Shown here one piece after another: positions 1-9,377 of a stretch of DNA of 64,000 bases (the first letter of the stretch is position 1; every line of letters begins with the position of its first letter). The position numbers were made by a program, and so were the translations under genes. The notes beneath the pieces are model-generated. The model saw only the letters and a list, made by a program, of their open reading frames with translations. It searched no databases and had not been told where the DNA came from. The stretch is from Firmicutes bacterium UBA5201 (GTDB lineage: Bacteria > Bacillota > Clostridia > Peptostreptococcales > Acidaminobacteraceae): positions 1 to 64,000 of the forward strand of contig DHVT01000017.1 in the NCBI GenBank assembly GCA_002412775.1. The letters run 5' to 3'.

Positions 1-30
1 GGGACATTTTCAAATGTGATTGACAGCCAA

Positions 31-69
31 AAAATAAAAAAAACGAACGTACAGCATAGCCGCACGTTC
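31..69 (-). terminator. Rho-independent terminator of the sugar operon
   Basis: On the minus strand an 11-bp stem with two G-T wobbles (GAACGTGCGGC paired with GCTGTACGTTC around a 3-base loop) is followed directly by a run of eight T and more T-rich sequence. It lies just after the pgmB stop and closes the leftward sugar operon. Confidence 0.85.
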
Positions 70-92
70 ATAAAATTGGGAAATCTATAGGA

Positions 93-734
93 TTATAGGA
101 GATGGTCTAATAATGATTTCAGGTCTTGATAAACTTCGTCACAATTGGATAATTTTCCAATACCGATCGGATGAAGACCTGCGGATTTGATGCTTTCAAT
201 ACCCGCTTCGGCATCTTCCACGCCGACACATTCATGCGGTTCAAGCCCTAGCATTTCACATGCTTTCAGAAAAATATCAGGTGCCGGTTTACCTTTTGGG
301 ATGCTCCCCGGATCGACAACCGCATCAAAAAAATGGTCGATTTTCATCGCCTTAAGCAGAAATGGCGCGTTGTTGCTCGCTGACGCAAGAGCAATCCCAA
401 TGTGATTGGACTTCAAGAGTTCAAGCAGTTCAACAGTGCCTTCAGCCAGATCGCTCGGGGAATAAGCTTTGATTTTGTCCAGATAAATATTGTTTTTTTT
501 GGTGGCAAGTGCCACTTTTTCTTCATATGAGTATTCTATTGGACTGTGCGCATAGCCCAATATGATATCGAGGGATTCGAGCCTGGATATGCCGCGAACC
601 TCGTCCATGGTTTGTTCAGGAACTTCAATACAAAGTTCTGCGGCAAGCTCTTTCCATGCCTCAAAATGTGCTTTGCTGGTTTCCGTAAGCACACCGTCCA
701 AGTCGAAAACAAAACCTTTATATTTATTGATCAT
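93..734 (-). CDS. pgmB: Beta-phosphoglucomutase
   Basis: A 213-residue HAD-superfamily protein that should interconvert beta-glucose 1-phosphate and glucose 6-phosphate in the cytoplasm. It has the N-terminal DxDGVLT nucleophile motif (residues 10-16), a helical cap starting with the SKAHFEAWK segment typical of beta-PGM, and the GVEDAEAG motif near the C-terminus. Length is normal for the family. The ATG overlaps the stop of the upstream GH65 gene by 4 bases (ATGA), so the two are translationally coupled. GH65 phosphorylases release beta-glucose 1-phosphate, so the pair forms a phosphorolytic route into glycolysis. Last gene of the operon. Confidence 0.93.
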   Translation of the reverse strand: MINKYKGFVFDLDGVLTETSKAHFEAWKELAAELCIEVPEQTMDEVRGISRLESLDIILGYAHSPIEYSYEEKVALATKKNNIYLDKIKAYSPSDLAEGTVELLELLKSNHIGIALASASNNAPFLLKAMKIDHFFDAVVDPGSIPKGKPAPDIFLKACEMLGLEPHECVGVEDAEAGIESIKSAGLHPIGIGKLSNCDEVYQDLKSLLDHLL

Positions 735-3016
735 GAGCTCACTTCCTTCTTTTCAAGAGGTCTGTTGACAGGTTGAGCTACAGTAAGTTCGTATTGCTCA
801 TCAAAGACTGTTATGACGACGGCATCGCCTTTTAAAAGGACAACTTCGAAATTCTCGGTGACACTTACTTTGATGTCCCTGCCTTTATAGGTCATTCTAA
901 AGGAATACCCCTCCCACTCACTTGGAACATAGGGTCTGAATCTAAGCCCCGAGTCCGTGTTTCTGAAACCCGCAAATCCAGCGAACACACTTAGTATCGT
1001 TCCGCTTATGTTGGCTATATGGAGTCCGTCTTTTGTGTTGCCATGGGTATCTTTCAAATCCAAAAATACGGCGTCACTGAAATAATCATACGCTTTTTCC
1101 CTATATCCGCAACGGGAAGCCATGATGCCGTAGATGCAACTGGACAGTGAGGAATCGTGAGTGGTTATTTTTTCATAATAATCGAATCCCCTGCATATGC
1201 TTTGCTCATCCGCATAATCCTCAAGTAAAAAATGGGCGAGAATGGTATCCGCTTGTTTAAGGACCTGATGCCTATAAATGGTCAGGGGATGATAATGCAA
1301 CAACAGTGGTTTCTTGTTCGAATCGAGTCGATCGAACGGCCAAACCGGTTTGCTGAGAAATGTGGCATCCTGGGCATAGATCCCCAGTGTTTCGTCAAAT
1401 GGCATCACCATGCGTTCGGATGCATCCATCATCTGATCCAGTTCCGCTTCAGTCAAGTTTATACGTTGTATAAGATTCGAAAATTTTGACGTGATTACAG
1501 GGTCTTCATGATCACGCAACTGCTCGTAGATTTTATAGGCCCAATGCATATGGTGTTTTGCCATGGCATTGGTGTAATAATTGTCACTGACAATTGCCGT
1601 ATACTCATCCGGTCCTGTCACACCGTGCAAATGAAACGCACCATCATGCAAATGTCCGAGTTCAAGCCAGGTTCTCGCGGTCTCGAATATCACCTCCGCA
1701 CCCTTATCGACAAGAAAATTCCAGTCATCGGTGAAAAGGTGGTATTGGATGAAAGCATGGGCAATATCCGAATTGATGTGGTATTGTGCTGTTCCTGCAG
1801 GAAAATATCCCGAACATTCAATACCTGAGATCGTTCTCCAGGCGTAAGCCGCACCTTTGTTGTGACCAAGTTCTTTGGCACGATCTTTTGCATTTTCCAA
1901 AATATGATATCGGTACTCAAGAAGGTGTTTTGCCCGTTCAGGTTGATTGATCATCAACACGGGCAGCACATAGATTTCTGTATCCCAAAAATAATGACCC
2001 TCATAGCCCTCGCCTGAGAGACCCTTTGCAGAAACGTTGGAATAAGCATCGATCCCCACGGACTGAAGCAGCTGATACTGCATAAACCGGATTGCTCTTT
2101 GGTCGGATGGGTTGCCAATGATCTCGATATCTGAATGCTTCCAAAATCTATCCAAATATAATGTTTGAGATTGACGCAAATCTTCATAGGAATGGCCTTC
2201 AAAGGCACTATGGATTGAAATGGCTCCACCCAATGCATCTTGCATTCTAATGCTGTCCGTCATAACGCATATCTTTTCCAGTGTCAGATGATTTTTACCG
2301 GATATCCTCGTCTCAATCTTCTGATCATTGAGACCATGCCAAAGTTCATACTCAACCGGACTTGAGACGTTGTGCCTCACCAAAGTAGCTTGCTTGATTT
2401 TGGTGGTTTTGGTCTCCAATAGAAGCCTTGATTCCAGATCGTTAAAATCCATTTCCAATACTTCCATCAATTTGGTGTGACCCTGACCGGTTCTCGGATC
2501 TTCAGGATTGCTGTAATTTTCAATGTCGCCATCCAGAACACTTATGAATTCAATTTGTCCATCATAAATCACTTCGATCTTATAGGCGAGTACATGTGGA
2601 TTGACCATGGAAGCCAACCTGTTGAACTTCAGATGCGCCTTTTTGCCGGATTGGGTTATATAGACATAGCTCCGTTCCGTTTCGCCCCTTTGATAGTCCA
2701 CATGACGATAATAGGTTTCATATCGGCCTTCATATAATGCCGCACGTTCCCCGTCCAGCCAAATCAAACAAGTCTGGGTGTCTGAGATTCTTGGTTGTTT
2801 GTCTTGAACCGTAGGGAAACCGTAAGCCATCTCGGCGTGGATCATCGGTACGTGATCAAAAAGACCGTTGATGTATGTGCCACGGACACTTAGGCCTGTA
2901 GGATACTCCTCTTCAAAGCATCCTCTTACGCCGATATAGCCATTGCCAACCATGAACAAACTTTCTTCAACCAGCTGCCTTGATGGATCATATTCATTCT
3001 TTGTCAATTTCCACAT
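731..3016 (-). CDS. GH65 inverting alpha-glucoside phosphorylase (maltose/kojibiose/trehalose phosphorylase type)
   Basis: A 761-residue protein of the usual length for bacterial GH65 phosphorylases. It cleaves an alpha-glucosidic bond with phosphate, yielding beta-glucose 1-phosphate and a shortened sugar. The catalytic acid lies in the TGPDEY motif (Glu471), and the (alpha/alpha)6-barrel signatures SGEGYEGHYFWDTEIY and RMTYKGRDIKV are present. There is no signal peptide, so it acts on imported sugar. Partner genes are pgmB downstream and the ABC importer upstream. Linkage specificity (maltose, kojibiose, nigerose, trehalose) cannot be told from sequence reading alone. An AGGGA ribosome binding site precedes the ATG. 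Confidence 0.9.
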   Translation of the reverse strand: MWKLTKNEYDPSRQLVEESLFMVGNGYIGVRGCFEEEYPTGLSVRGTYINGLFDHVPMIHAEMAYGFPTVQDKQPRISDTQTCLIWLDGERAALYEGRYETYYRHVDYQRGETERSYVYITQSGKKAHLKFNRLASMVNPHVLAYKIEVIYDGQIEFISVLDGDIENYSNPEDPRTGQGHTKLMEVLEMDFNDLESRLLLETKTTKIKQATLVRHNVSSPVEYELWHGLNDQKIETRISGKNHLTLEKICVMTDSIRMQDALGGAISIHSAFEGHSYEDLRQSQTLYLDRFWKHSDIEIIGNPSDQRAIRFMQYQLLQSVGIDAYSNVSAKGLSGEGYEGHYFWDTEIYVLPVLMINQPERAKHLLEYRYHILENAKDRAKELGHNKGAAYAWRTISGIECSGYFPAGTAQYHINSDIAHAFIQYHLFTDDWNFLVDKGAEVIFETARTWLELGHLHDGAFHLHGVTGPDEYTAIVSDNYYTNAMAKHHMHWAYKIYEQLRDHEDPVITSKFSNLIQRINLTEAELDQMMDASERMVMPFDETLGIYAQDATFLSKPVWPFDRLDSNKKPLLLHYHPLTIYRHQVLKQADTILAHFLLEDYADEQSICRGFDYYEKITTHDSSLSSCIYGIMASRCGYREKAYDYFSDAVFLDLKDTHGNTKDGLHIANISGTILSVFAGFAGFRNTDSGLRFRPYVPSEWEGYSFRMTYKGRDIKVSVTENFEVVLLKGDAVVITVFDEQYELTVAQPVNRPLEKKEVSS

Positions 3017-3040
3017 AATTATCCCTACGTCTTTCCATTA

Positions 3041-4126
3041 TCAATAGATGAGTGACTCACCGGTTTCCTTGTCAAAAAGATGCAATCGATCCGGATTGAA
3101 TACCACAAAAATTGGATCGTCCATTTTCATCTGATTTGTTGCTTCAGCTTTCATGATATAATGCTTTTCTCCGATTTTAAAGTAAACATTGAGATCGCTT
3201 CCCAAAAGCTCAGTCATTTCAACGATGGCCGCGACGCCGTCATTCGCATCCCCGCATCTGATGTCCTCAGGACGGATGCCCACCACCAAAGGTGTGTTCT
3301 TTTTCTCTTTCTTTTTCACGGCATCGGTCAAGGTTTCAGTCAGTTTGAAAGTTTGATTTCCAACAACCAGATCATGATCATCATTCACAACCCCATCAAA
3401 GAAGTTCATTTGGGGCGCGCCGATGAAGCTTGCTACGAATAGATTGGCGGGAGCGTTATATATGGTTCTGGGATCTGCAACCTGTTGGACGATGCCGTCA
3501 TTCATGACGCAAATACGCGATCCCATGGTCATTGCTTCCGTTTGGTCATGGGTGACGTAAATGAATGTCGTTTCAAGCTCCTTATGGAGTTTGATAAGTT
3601 CGGCTCTCATTTGAATCCTAAGTTTGGCATCCAGATTGGATAATGGCTCATCCATCAGGAAGACTTCAGGCTTTCTTACAATCGCCCTACCGAGAGCAAC
3701 ACGTTGTCTTTGACCACCGGAAAGCTGTTTGGGTTTTCTTTTCAAAAGGGGTTCAATGTCCAAAATTTTTGCGGCTATTTGAATGCGTTCCTCAATTTCA
3801 CTTTTTGGTGTTTTGGAAAGTTTCAGACCGAATGCCATATTGTCATACACTGACATATGTGGGTAAAGCGCATAATTCTGAAAGACCATCGCTATATTTC
3901 TATCTTTTGGTGATACATCATTGACAATTTTATCCCCGATATACATGTCACCACTGGTAATATCCTCAAGACCTGCAATCATACGAAGCGTAGTCGTCTT
4001 GCCACATCCGGATGGCCCTACAAAAACCATGAACTCTTTGTCTTCAATGTTCAAATCAACATCCTTGACCGCATGAAATCCATTGGGATATATCTTGTTG
4101 ATATTGCTTATTCTTACTTTCGCCAT
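3041..4126 (-). CDS. Sugar ABC transporter ATPase (MalK/UgpC/MsmK family)
   Basis: A 361-residue ATPase that energises carbohydrate import. It shows Walker A GPSGCGKTTTLR (about residues 37-48), the signature LSGGQRQRVALGRA, Walker B VFLMDEPLSNLD, and the extra C-terminal MalK-type regulatory domain (from about residue 240). It follows a PfkB kinase and precedes GH65, in the same operon as the two permeases. In many Firmicutes one such ATPase serves several importers, so it may be shared. AAGGAGG lies 8 bases before the ATG. Confidence 0.93.
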   Translation of the reverse strand: MAKVRISNINKIYPNGFHAVKDVDLNIEDKEFMVFVGPSGCGKTTTLRMIAGLEDITSGDMYIGDKIVNDVSPKDRNIAMVFQNYALYPHMSVYDNMAFGLKLSKTPKSEIEERIQIAAKILDIEPLLKRKPKQLSGGQRQRVALGRAIVRKPEVFLMDEPLSNLDAKLRIQMRAELIKLHKELETTFIYVTHDQTEAMTMGSRICVMNDGIVQQVADPRTIYNAPANLFVASFIGAPQMNFFDGVVNDDHDLVVGNQTFKLTETLTDAVKKKEKKNTPLVVGIRPEDIRCGDANDGVAAIVEMTELLGSDLNVYFKIGEKHYIMKAEATNQMKMDDPIFVVFNPDRLHLFDKETGESLIY

Positions 4127-4154
4127 GAGTGTTTCCTCCTTGAACGTATTGGTA

Positions 4155-5087
4155 TCAAACCTTCTCCAGTGCGGTTAGCGCACCATATTCCGTACATACG
4201 ATGGACGCTATCCTGTTTGCTTTTTCCGCATATGACATCATCCTATTCTTATCTTGAACCGCCTGATCGGGAAACTCGGATTTGCTGATCTCATAGAGCA
4301 AAGCCCCAATGAACGCGTCTCCTGCGCCGGTTGTATCGACTACCTTCACTTTTGGTGCGGGAACACTTACATCCCATGATCTGTTGAACACTCTGACGCC
4401 TTCGCTCCCTAGTGTAATGGCAAATACTGCGGTATGGTGGTCCTTGAAATATCGAGAAGCATCGGAAAGGTTATCCGTTTCCGATATCATCAATGCTTCT
4501 TCTTCGCTCAGCTTCACCAAATCCGATTTATCAATGAAAAGTGTGGCGGATTCTATGAAGCCTTTGATGTCCGTTGCCCAAAATGCACTTCTATAATTGG
4601 GATCGAATGATATGAAATGATCTGATCCAAAGCTTTCTGATAAAATTTTGATATAAGTTTTTTTGAACTCGCCCTCTAAAAAGCCGGTAGCTGCTCCAAA
4701 ATGAATGATCTGACATTCCTCCAGAGTTTTGCTCACGATATCGGATCGGCTGAAATCCGCATCCGCGCCTCTGTTGAAAACAAAATCGCGCTCCCCGTCC
4801 TGATCGACGGATACAAAAGCCAGAGTCGTGTGTTCATCGGACCGTTTGATGGTTTCTGTTCCAACATTGAATCTGTTCAAAGTCTCAACCAGAAAATCAC
4901 CAAAACCATCCTTTCCGACCGCACCGGAGAAGTGACAGGTACCATCCAAAGCACCGATCGTACAAGCGACGTTACCAGGTGCTCCTCCAGCTTTCATCAT
5001 AAATGAGCTCTGTTTGGAAATTGTTTTGCCAGCCTCGGCACCGATGAAATCAATGAGCAATTCACCTATGCAAAGAATCGATTTCAT
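4155..5087 (-). CDS. PfkB-family sugar kinase, probable fructokinase
   Basis: A 310-residue ribokinase-family kinase. It has the N-terminal GELLIDF strand, the substrate-binding KAGGAPGNVA motif and the C-terminal DTTGAGDAFIGALL motif containing the catalytic Asp and anion hole. The start is taken as the ATG at 5087 because GGGAGG lies directly upstream; an in-frame ATG 12 bases earlier falls within the end of the LacI gene. It is separated from lacI by one base. With an amylosucrase-like GH13 enzyme nearby, fructose released from a glucosyl-fructose sugar is the most natural substrate, but other ketoses or sugar acids are possible. Confidence 0.88.
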   Translation of the reverse strand: MKSILCIGELLIDFIGAEAGKTISKQSSFMMKAGGAPGNVACTIGALDGTCHFSGAVGKDGFGDFLVETLNRFNVGTETIKRSDEHTTLAFVSVDQDGERDFVFNRGADADFSRSDIVSKTLEECQIIHFGAATGFLEGEFKKTYIKILSESFGSDHFISFDPNYRSAFWATDIKGFIESATLFIDKSDLVKLSEEEALMISETDNLSDASRYFKDHHTAVFAITLGSEGVRVFNRSWDVSVPAPKVKVVDTTGAGDAFIGALLYEISKSEFPDQAVQDKNRMMSYAEKANRIASIVCTEYGALTALEKV

Positions 5088-5088
5088 A

Positions 5089-6114
5089 TTACCTCCCATG
5101 ACTTTTCTCAGTACTTTGTCTTACAATCAAACGATGTGTGAGCGTATGGCTCTTCATGAGTTCCGGATTCACTTCTCCGGCAGGTCTTTCAAGCATTTCT
5201 ATCAATTGTCTGACCGCAAGTTTACCTTTCTCTTCAAAGGGTTGCCTGATCGTACTCAACGAAGGGTTGTACATTCTCGACATTTCGACGTCGTCAAATC
5301 CAATGAAAGCAATTTCCTCAGGAACACGATAGCCCTGTTCAAGCGCACATTTCATGGCACCTATCGCCAAAAGGTCACACGCACAGAACACTGCGGATGG
5401 AGCGTTTTTTTGCTTTAACAACGACGTCATTCCTTTATAACCGTCATCAAAGGAATACCAACCTTCCACGATCAGATCCGGATTGAACAATCCTTTGGAC
5501 TCCATTGTGTTTTTGAATCCCTCATACCTTTCCATACCAGAGTGTGGATCAGTGAGTGGTCCTCTGATCATTGCAATCCTTTGATGTCCCAAATCCAACA
5601 GATACTGGGTTGCTTCTGAAGCGGCACGGTAATTGTCAATTTTCACGACTGGTATGGTTTCAATTGCGCTATCCGACCCTATCATGACCACAGGCTTTTT
5701 GAAGTTCAGGAGTTCCTCATGAAACTCATCATTGCCATGGTCGGTCACCAGGATCAAACCGTCCACGCCTTTATCCTTCAAAATCCGAATATGTTGAATT
5801 TTCATGTCAGCATTGAAATCAGTTGCTGTTATGAGCAGTGAATAATCTTTGTCGCGTATATAATTTTCAATCCCCGATATGATTCTTGAGAAAACGGGAT
5901 TCGACAGGTCCGGTAGAATAATGCCGATCAAATGCGATTTTTTTAATGATAGACTTCTGGCCACGGCATTAGGCTTGAAATTGGTCTTTTCTATGACCTT
6001 AAGCACTTTGTTTCTCACGTCTTCGCTTACGGGCTTCGAATTGTTGAGCACTCTTGACACAGTGGCTTTTGAAACTCCAGCTCGATCCGCGATATCTTTA
6101 ATTGTGATTTTCAC
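5089..6114 (-). CDS. LacI-family transcriptional regulator of the sugar operon
   Basis: A 341-residue repressor: N-terminal HTH (ITIKDIADRAGVSKATVSRVLN) with hinge, then a periplasmic-binding-protein-like sensor domain. The start is placed at GTG 6114 because GGGAGG lies upstream of it, whereas the ATG 18 bases earlier has none. It lies inside the ABC-transporter operon between a permease and the kinase. Two identical palindromes GAAACCGGTTTC in the promoters at 9348-9359 and 11244-11255 are of LacI-family operator type (central CG), so this protein is the likely local regulator; CcpA would be the alternative. Confidence 0.92.
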   Translation of the reverse strand: MKITIKDIADRAGVSKATVSRVLNNSKPVSEDVRNKVLKVIEKTNFKPNAVARSLSLKKSHLIGIILPDLSNPVFSRIISGIENYIRDKDYSLLITATDFNADMKIQHIRILKDKGVDGLILVTDHGNDEFHEELLNFKKPVVMIGSDSAIETIPVVKIDNYRAASEATQYLLDLGHQRIAMIRGPLTDPHSGMERYEGFKNTMESKGLFNPDLIVEGWYSFDDGYKGMTSLLKQKNAPSAVFCACDLLAIGAMKCALEQGYRVPEEIAFIGFDDVEMSRMYNPSLSTIRQPFEEKGKLAVRQLIEMLERPAGEVNPELMKSHTLTHRLIVRQSTEKSHGR

Positions 6115-6141
6115 GACTACCTCCCAAAGCATAACCCGACA

Positions 6142-7002
6142 TCACTTGATTGAACCCGATACCATGCCTTTAATGATGTGTTTCTGACCAAGTATGAACC
6201 CTACAATGATGGGCGCTGCAGCCATAAGAACGGCTGTCATGATCAAGTCCCATTTCTTGACGAAAGATCCTGCAAACGCCGCAATGGCAAGTGGAATGGT
6301 TTGAATATCCTGTCCGACACCCAAAATGAGTGATGGCAAGAGGAAGTCGTTCCAGATCCATATGGCATTGAGAATGCTGATGGTCACAAAAATAGGTTTC
6401 AAAATCGGCATGACGATCAAAAAGAAAATCTGAGTTTTGGAACACCCATCAATCAGTGCGGCTTCCTCGAGCTCAAGTGGTATCGACTTGATGAATCCAT
6501 GGAACATGAATACCGCTAGAGGCGCTCCGAATCCCACATAAGCGAAAATCATCCCATGATAGGTCCTAAGCATCTGCAGACCAACGGTTTGGTTGATCGT
6601 CCTGAAAAGTGACACGAGTGGAAACATGACCACCTGAAAAGGAATGATCAGTCCGCTGATGAAAAGCAGAAAGATGAATGTCGACATTTTCGTTTTCCTT
6701 CTGACCAACACCCAAGCGGCCATTGCGGAAAATACGGAAATTGCGATGAGTGACAATATGGTTATTATGGATGAGGTATAGACACTAGAAGCATACCGAA
6801 TGCTCGGGCTGGTCCAAATCTCCTCAATATTGGAAAACAACTGCGACCACTGTCTTGGTAAAGCAATCGGATCTGTTATGATTTCAAGCGATGATTTTGC
6901 TGAATTGATCAATACGATAAAAAACGGAAACAATGTGACCAAAAAAAGAGTGACTGTAATTACAGTTAAAAGTATTCTTGTGATTTTTTTCTTGTTTCGC
7001 AT
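6142..7002 (-). CDS. Sugar ABC transporter permease (MalG type)
   Basis: A 286-residue inner-membrane permease with about six hydrophobic segments and the binding-protein-dependent transport signature (EEAALIDGCSKTQIFFLIVMP) that docks the ATPase. The ATG overlaps the TAA stop of the MalF-type gene by one base. Part of a CUT1-type importer with the gene at 7002-7907 and the lipoprotein at 7986-9233. Confidence 0.93.
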   Translation of the reverse strand: MRNKKKITRILLTVITVTLFLVTLFPFFIVLINSAKSSLEIITDPIALPRQWSQLFSNIEEIWTSPSIRYASSVYTSSIITILSLIAISVFSAMAAWVLVRRKTKMSTFIFLLFISGLIIPFQVVMFPLVSLFRTINQTVGLQMLRTYHGMIFAYVGFGAPLAVFMFHGFIKSIPLELEEAALIDGCSKTQIFFLIVMPILKPIFVTISILNAIWIWNDFLLPSLILGVGQDIQTIPLAIAAFAGSFVKKWDLIMTAVLMAAAPIIVGFILGQKHIIKGMVSGSIK

Positions 7003-7907
7003 TACATCTCAACCTCCCTTTTCTTGCTGTAGTACACCTGTCCTATGGATACCACTGAAAGGACGAGGAAGAATACGATTGCCCTGGCTTGACCTTCTGC
7101 CATGTTGTTGTATTTGAATGCGACATTATAGATGTGAACGGCCAAGAGTTCTGTTGAATTCACTGTCTGTCCTTGATAAATGGCAGTTGGACCTCCACTT
7201 GTGAGCGCCACGATGATATCATATTGCTTGAATGAGTTGACGAGTGTCAAAAAAGATGTGATCGTAAACGCCTGAGCAATCATAGGAACAGTGATGTTCC
7301 ATAATTTTTGCCAAAAGTTGGCTCCGTCTATTTCGCTGGCCTCGAGCAACTCCTGAGGCACATTGAGTAAAGCGGCTACATAAATCATCATGATGTATCC
7401 GGCATACTGCCATGTGAAAGCCAAAATCAATCCAAAGAGTGTCAGATTCGGATCGGCAAGCAACAGCAGTTCTTCGAGAAAGTTGATTCCCAGAAGTGAC
7501 CCGAATGCGGGAACGACACTTTTGAAAATGAACTGCCATATGTAACCCAGTACCAAACCACCGATCAGATTGGGAATAAAAAACCCCGCACGGTAGAAAT
7601 TTTTGAATCTGATTTCACGTGTAACGAGGAATGCGAATGTGAGTGCAACGAAATTTATTGATAATACACTTAATAAAGTGAATAGGAAAGTCCTCATAAA
7701 TGAGTATTTGAATGCCACGCTTGAAAACATGTCCCTATAATTTTCAAATCCGACCCAATTTGCCTTCAAACCAGCTACAGCTGTCCAATCTGTCATTGAA
7801 TAAAACAAACCCATGAAAAATGGAATAATCACCACCACTAAGAAAGAAATCAAAGCCGGTGCCAGAAACAACCAAAACACCAATTTGTCCTTAACATGTC
7901 TGTTCAT
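7002..7907 (-). CDS. Sugar ABC transporter permease (MalF type)
   Basis: A 301-residue membrane protein with about six transmembrane segments and the EAA-loop signature (LLEASEIDGANFWQKLWNITVP). An AGGAGAT ribosome binding site precedes the ATG. It is separated from the upstream binding-protein gene by a terminator-like hairpin, and overlaps the downstream MalG-type gene by one base. Confidence 0.93.
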   Translation of the reverse strand: MNRHVKDKLVFWLFLAPALISFLVVVIIPFFMGLFYSMTDWTAVAGLKANWVGFENYRDMFSSVAFKYSFMRTFLFTLLSVLSINFVALTFAFLVTREIRFKNFYRAGFFIPNLIGGLVLGYIWQFIFKSVVPAFGSLLGINFLEELLLLADPNLTLFGLILAFTWQYAGYIMMIYVAALLNVPQELLEASEIDGANFWQKLWNITVPMIAQAFTITSFLTLVNSFKQYDIIVALTSGGPTAIYQGQTVNSTELLAVHIYNVAFKYNNMAEGQARAIVFFLVLSVVSIGQVYYSKKREVEM

Positions 7908-7944
7908 AATATCTCCTTCTTAAATCTATTACTGGTCTTTAAAG

Positions 7945-7974
7945 AAAAAAGGGGGTGACTAACCACCCCTTTTT
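7945..7974 (-). terminator. Intra-operon terminator/attenuator after the sugar-binding protein
   Basis: On the minus strand GGGGTG-GTTAGT-CACCCC is followed by CTTTTTT. It lies between the binding-protein stop and the permease start. Such partial terminators commonly give more binding protein than membrane components. Confidence 0.7.
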
Positions 7975-7985
7975 CCAATGTGATA

Positions 7986-9233
7986 TCACTTGAGCTCTTC
8001 AATCTTGATTGCCAGTTGATTGATGAATTCAGCTTTGTCTATATCGCCTTTTGCATAACTCTCGTAAATAGGAGCTATAGTACCCATACCGAAACCGTCA
8101 GGCATGTCATTTTGGAGCCAAGTGTACGCGCCGCCTTTTGAGAGCCATTCAGCCGCATTAGCAGAAAGCGGTGTGTCTGGTTTGAGTTCCACGTTTGTGA
8201 ATGCAGGAACCATTTTGGCTTCATTGACCATGTAATTGTGTCCAGCTTCATTTGTTGCCATAAAGTTCAAGAATGCGTTTGCGGCTTCTTTGTTTTGACT
8301 GTCTTTGTTGATGACATAGAAAGAAGGAGCGCCTATGAAAATCGCATTATGCTCACCTTTTACAGAAGCATGAGGTGCGAAGCCCATTGGGAAATCAATG
8401 CCATTCGAAACGAGCCATGGATCGATCCAGTTGCCTTGGTGGATGAATACAGATTGTCCAGTACCAAATTGTCCAACTTGTGCGTCATAATTGCCTGTGA
8501 GTAATACCGATCTGTCTGCGTATTCGAATAAGAGTTCAACCCAATCCGCATATTCAGTCAATCTTTGCATATCTGCCTCGCCGTTGTTGAGTTTGTCAAG
8601 CACGCTGGTATCTCCATAAGGAAGACCAGCTGACAAATAACCATTGAAATTGTGAAGTCCTGTAACCCATCTCATGTCAGGTCCGGCTGCCATTGCAACT
8701 ACAGATTTGATACCAAGATCAGCTTTCATCGCGTCGATTTTCTCAAATGCCGCTCTGTAAGCTTCTTGAGATGTCAATGTTGCAGGATCGATTCCAGCTT
8801 GAGCAAGCAGATCGGCATTGTATGCCATACCCCAAGCTTCAACAGCTACAGGGAATCCAAATGTTTTGCCGTCCACAACAAATTCAAGAGTTGTGAGATC
8901 CATCCATTCCTGGTCTTCAAAAGGTGTCAATTTTGATTCCCAAGTATTATAACCGCCCATACCTTCGATGACATAGATGTCAGGTTGACGATCTGATTGG
9001 AATTCTGCCTTCAGGTTCTCAGCATATGGTGAATCTCCACCTGATGTTTTGACAGTTACTGTTACGCCTGTCTCTGCTTCATAGAGTTTTGCGAAAGCAG
9101 TGAGTTGCTCACCGATCTCAACTTTGTTCTGATAGATGACAACAGTTTGATCTTCTTTGGAAGATTGCGCGCAACCTGCCAACATGGCGATCATAAGAAC
9201 CAAAACCATCAATAACGCTAAAGATCTTTTCAT
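7986..9233 (-). CDS. Sugar ABC transporter solute-binding lipoprotein
   Basis: A 415-residue extracellular solute-binding protein (family 1). It begins with a lipoprotein signal peptide (MKRSLALLMVLVLM... LAGC, lipid-attached Cys around residue 21) and continues with a mature alpha/beta binding domain. It captures the sugar for the MalF/MalG-type permeases. It is the first gene of the operon, behind a sigma-A promoter with an embedded LacI-type operator. The substrate is not predictable from the sequence; the enzymes nearby suggest an alpha-glucosyl di- or oligosaccharide. Confidence 0.92.
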   Translation of the reverse strand: MKRSLALLMVLVLMIAMLAGCAQSSKEDQTVVIYQNKVEIGEQLTAFAKLYEAETGVTVTVKTSGGDSPYAENLKAEFQSDRQPDIYVIEGMGGYNTWESKLTPFEDQEWMDLTTLEFVVDGKTFGFPVAVEAWGMAYNADLLAQAGIDPATLTSQEAYRAAFEKIDAMKADLGIKSVVAMAAGPDMRWVTGLHNFNGYLSAGLPYGDTSVLDKLNNGEADMQRLTEYADWVELLFEYADRSVLLTGNYDAQVGQFGTGQSVFIHQGNWIDPWLVSNGIDFPMGFAPHASVKGEHNAIFIGAPSFYVINKDSQNKEAANAFLNFMATNEAGHNYMVNEAKMVPAFTNVELKPDTPLSANAAEWLSKGGAYTWLQNDMPDGFGMGTIAPIYESYAKGDIDKAEFINQLAIKIEELK

Positions 9234-9340
9234 TTTTGTTCCCCCTTAATTGGTTTGAGATAAACAGTTGACATACACGATGTATAAACACCACTATGTA
9301 GTCATTACCCATTTCCACACCAGAATAATCTGATAATTAT

Positions 9341-9369
9341 ATTATAGGAAACCGGTTTCACAATTGCAA
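9341..9369 (-). promoter_or_regulatory. Sigma-A promoter with LacI-type operator, sugar operon
   Basis: On the minus strand TTGCAA (9364-9369) and TATAAT (9341-9346) are separated by exactly 17 bases. The spacer contains the 12-bp perfect palindrome GAAACCGGTTTC (9348-9359). A bound repressor would block RNA polymerase. The sequence also matches a CcpA cre box at all but one position. Confidence 0.85.
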
Positions 9370-9377
9370 CCCTTTTT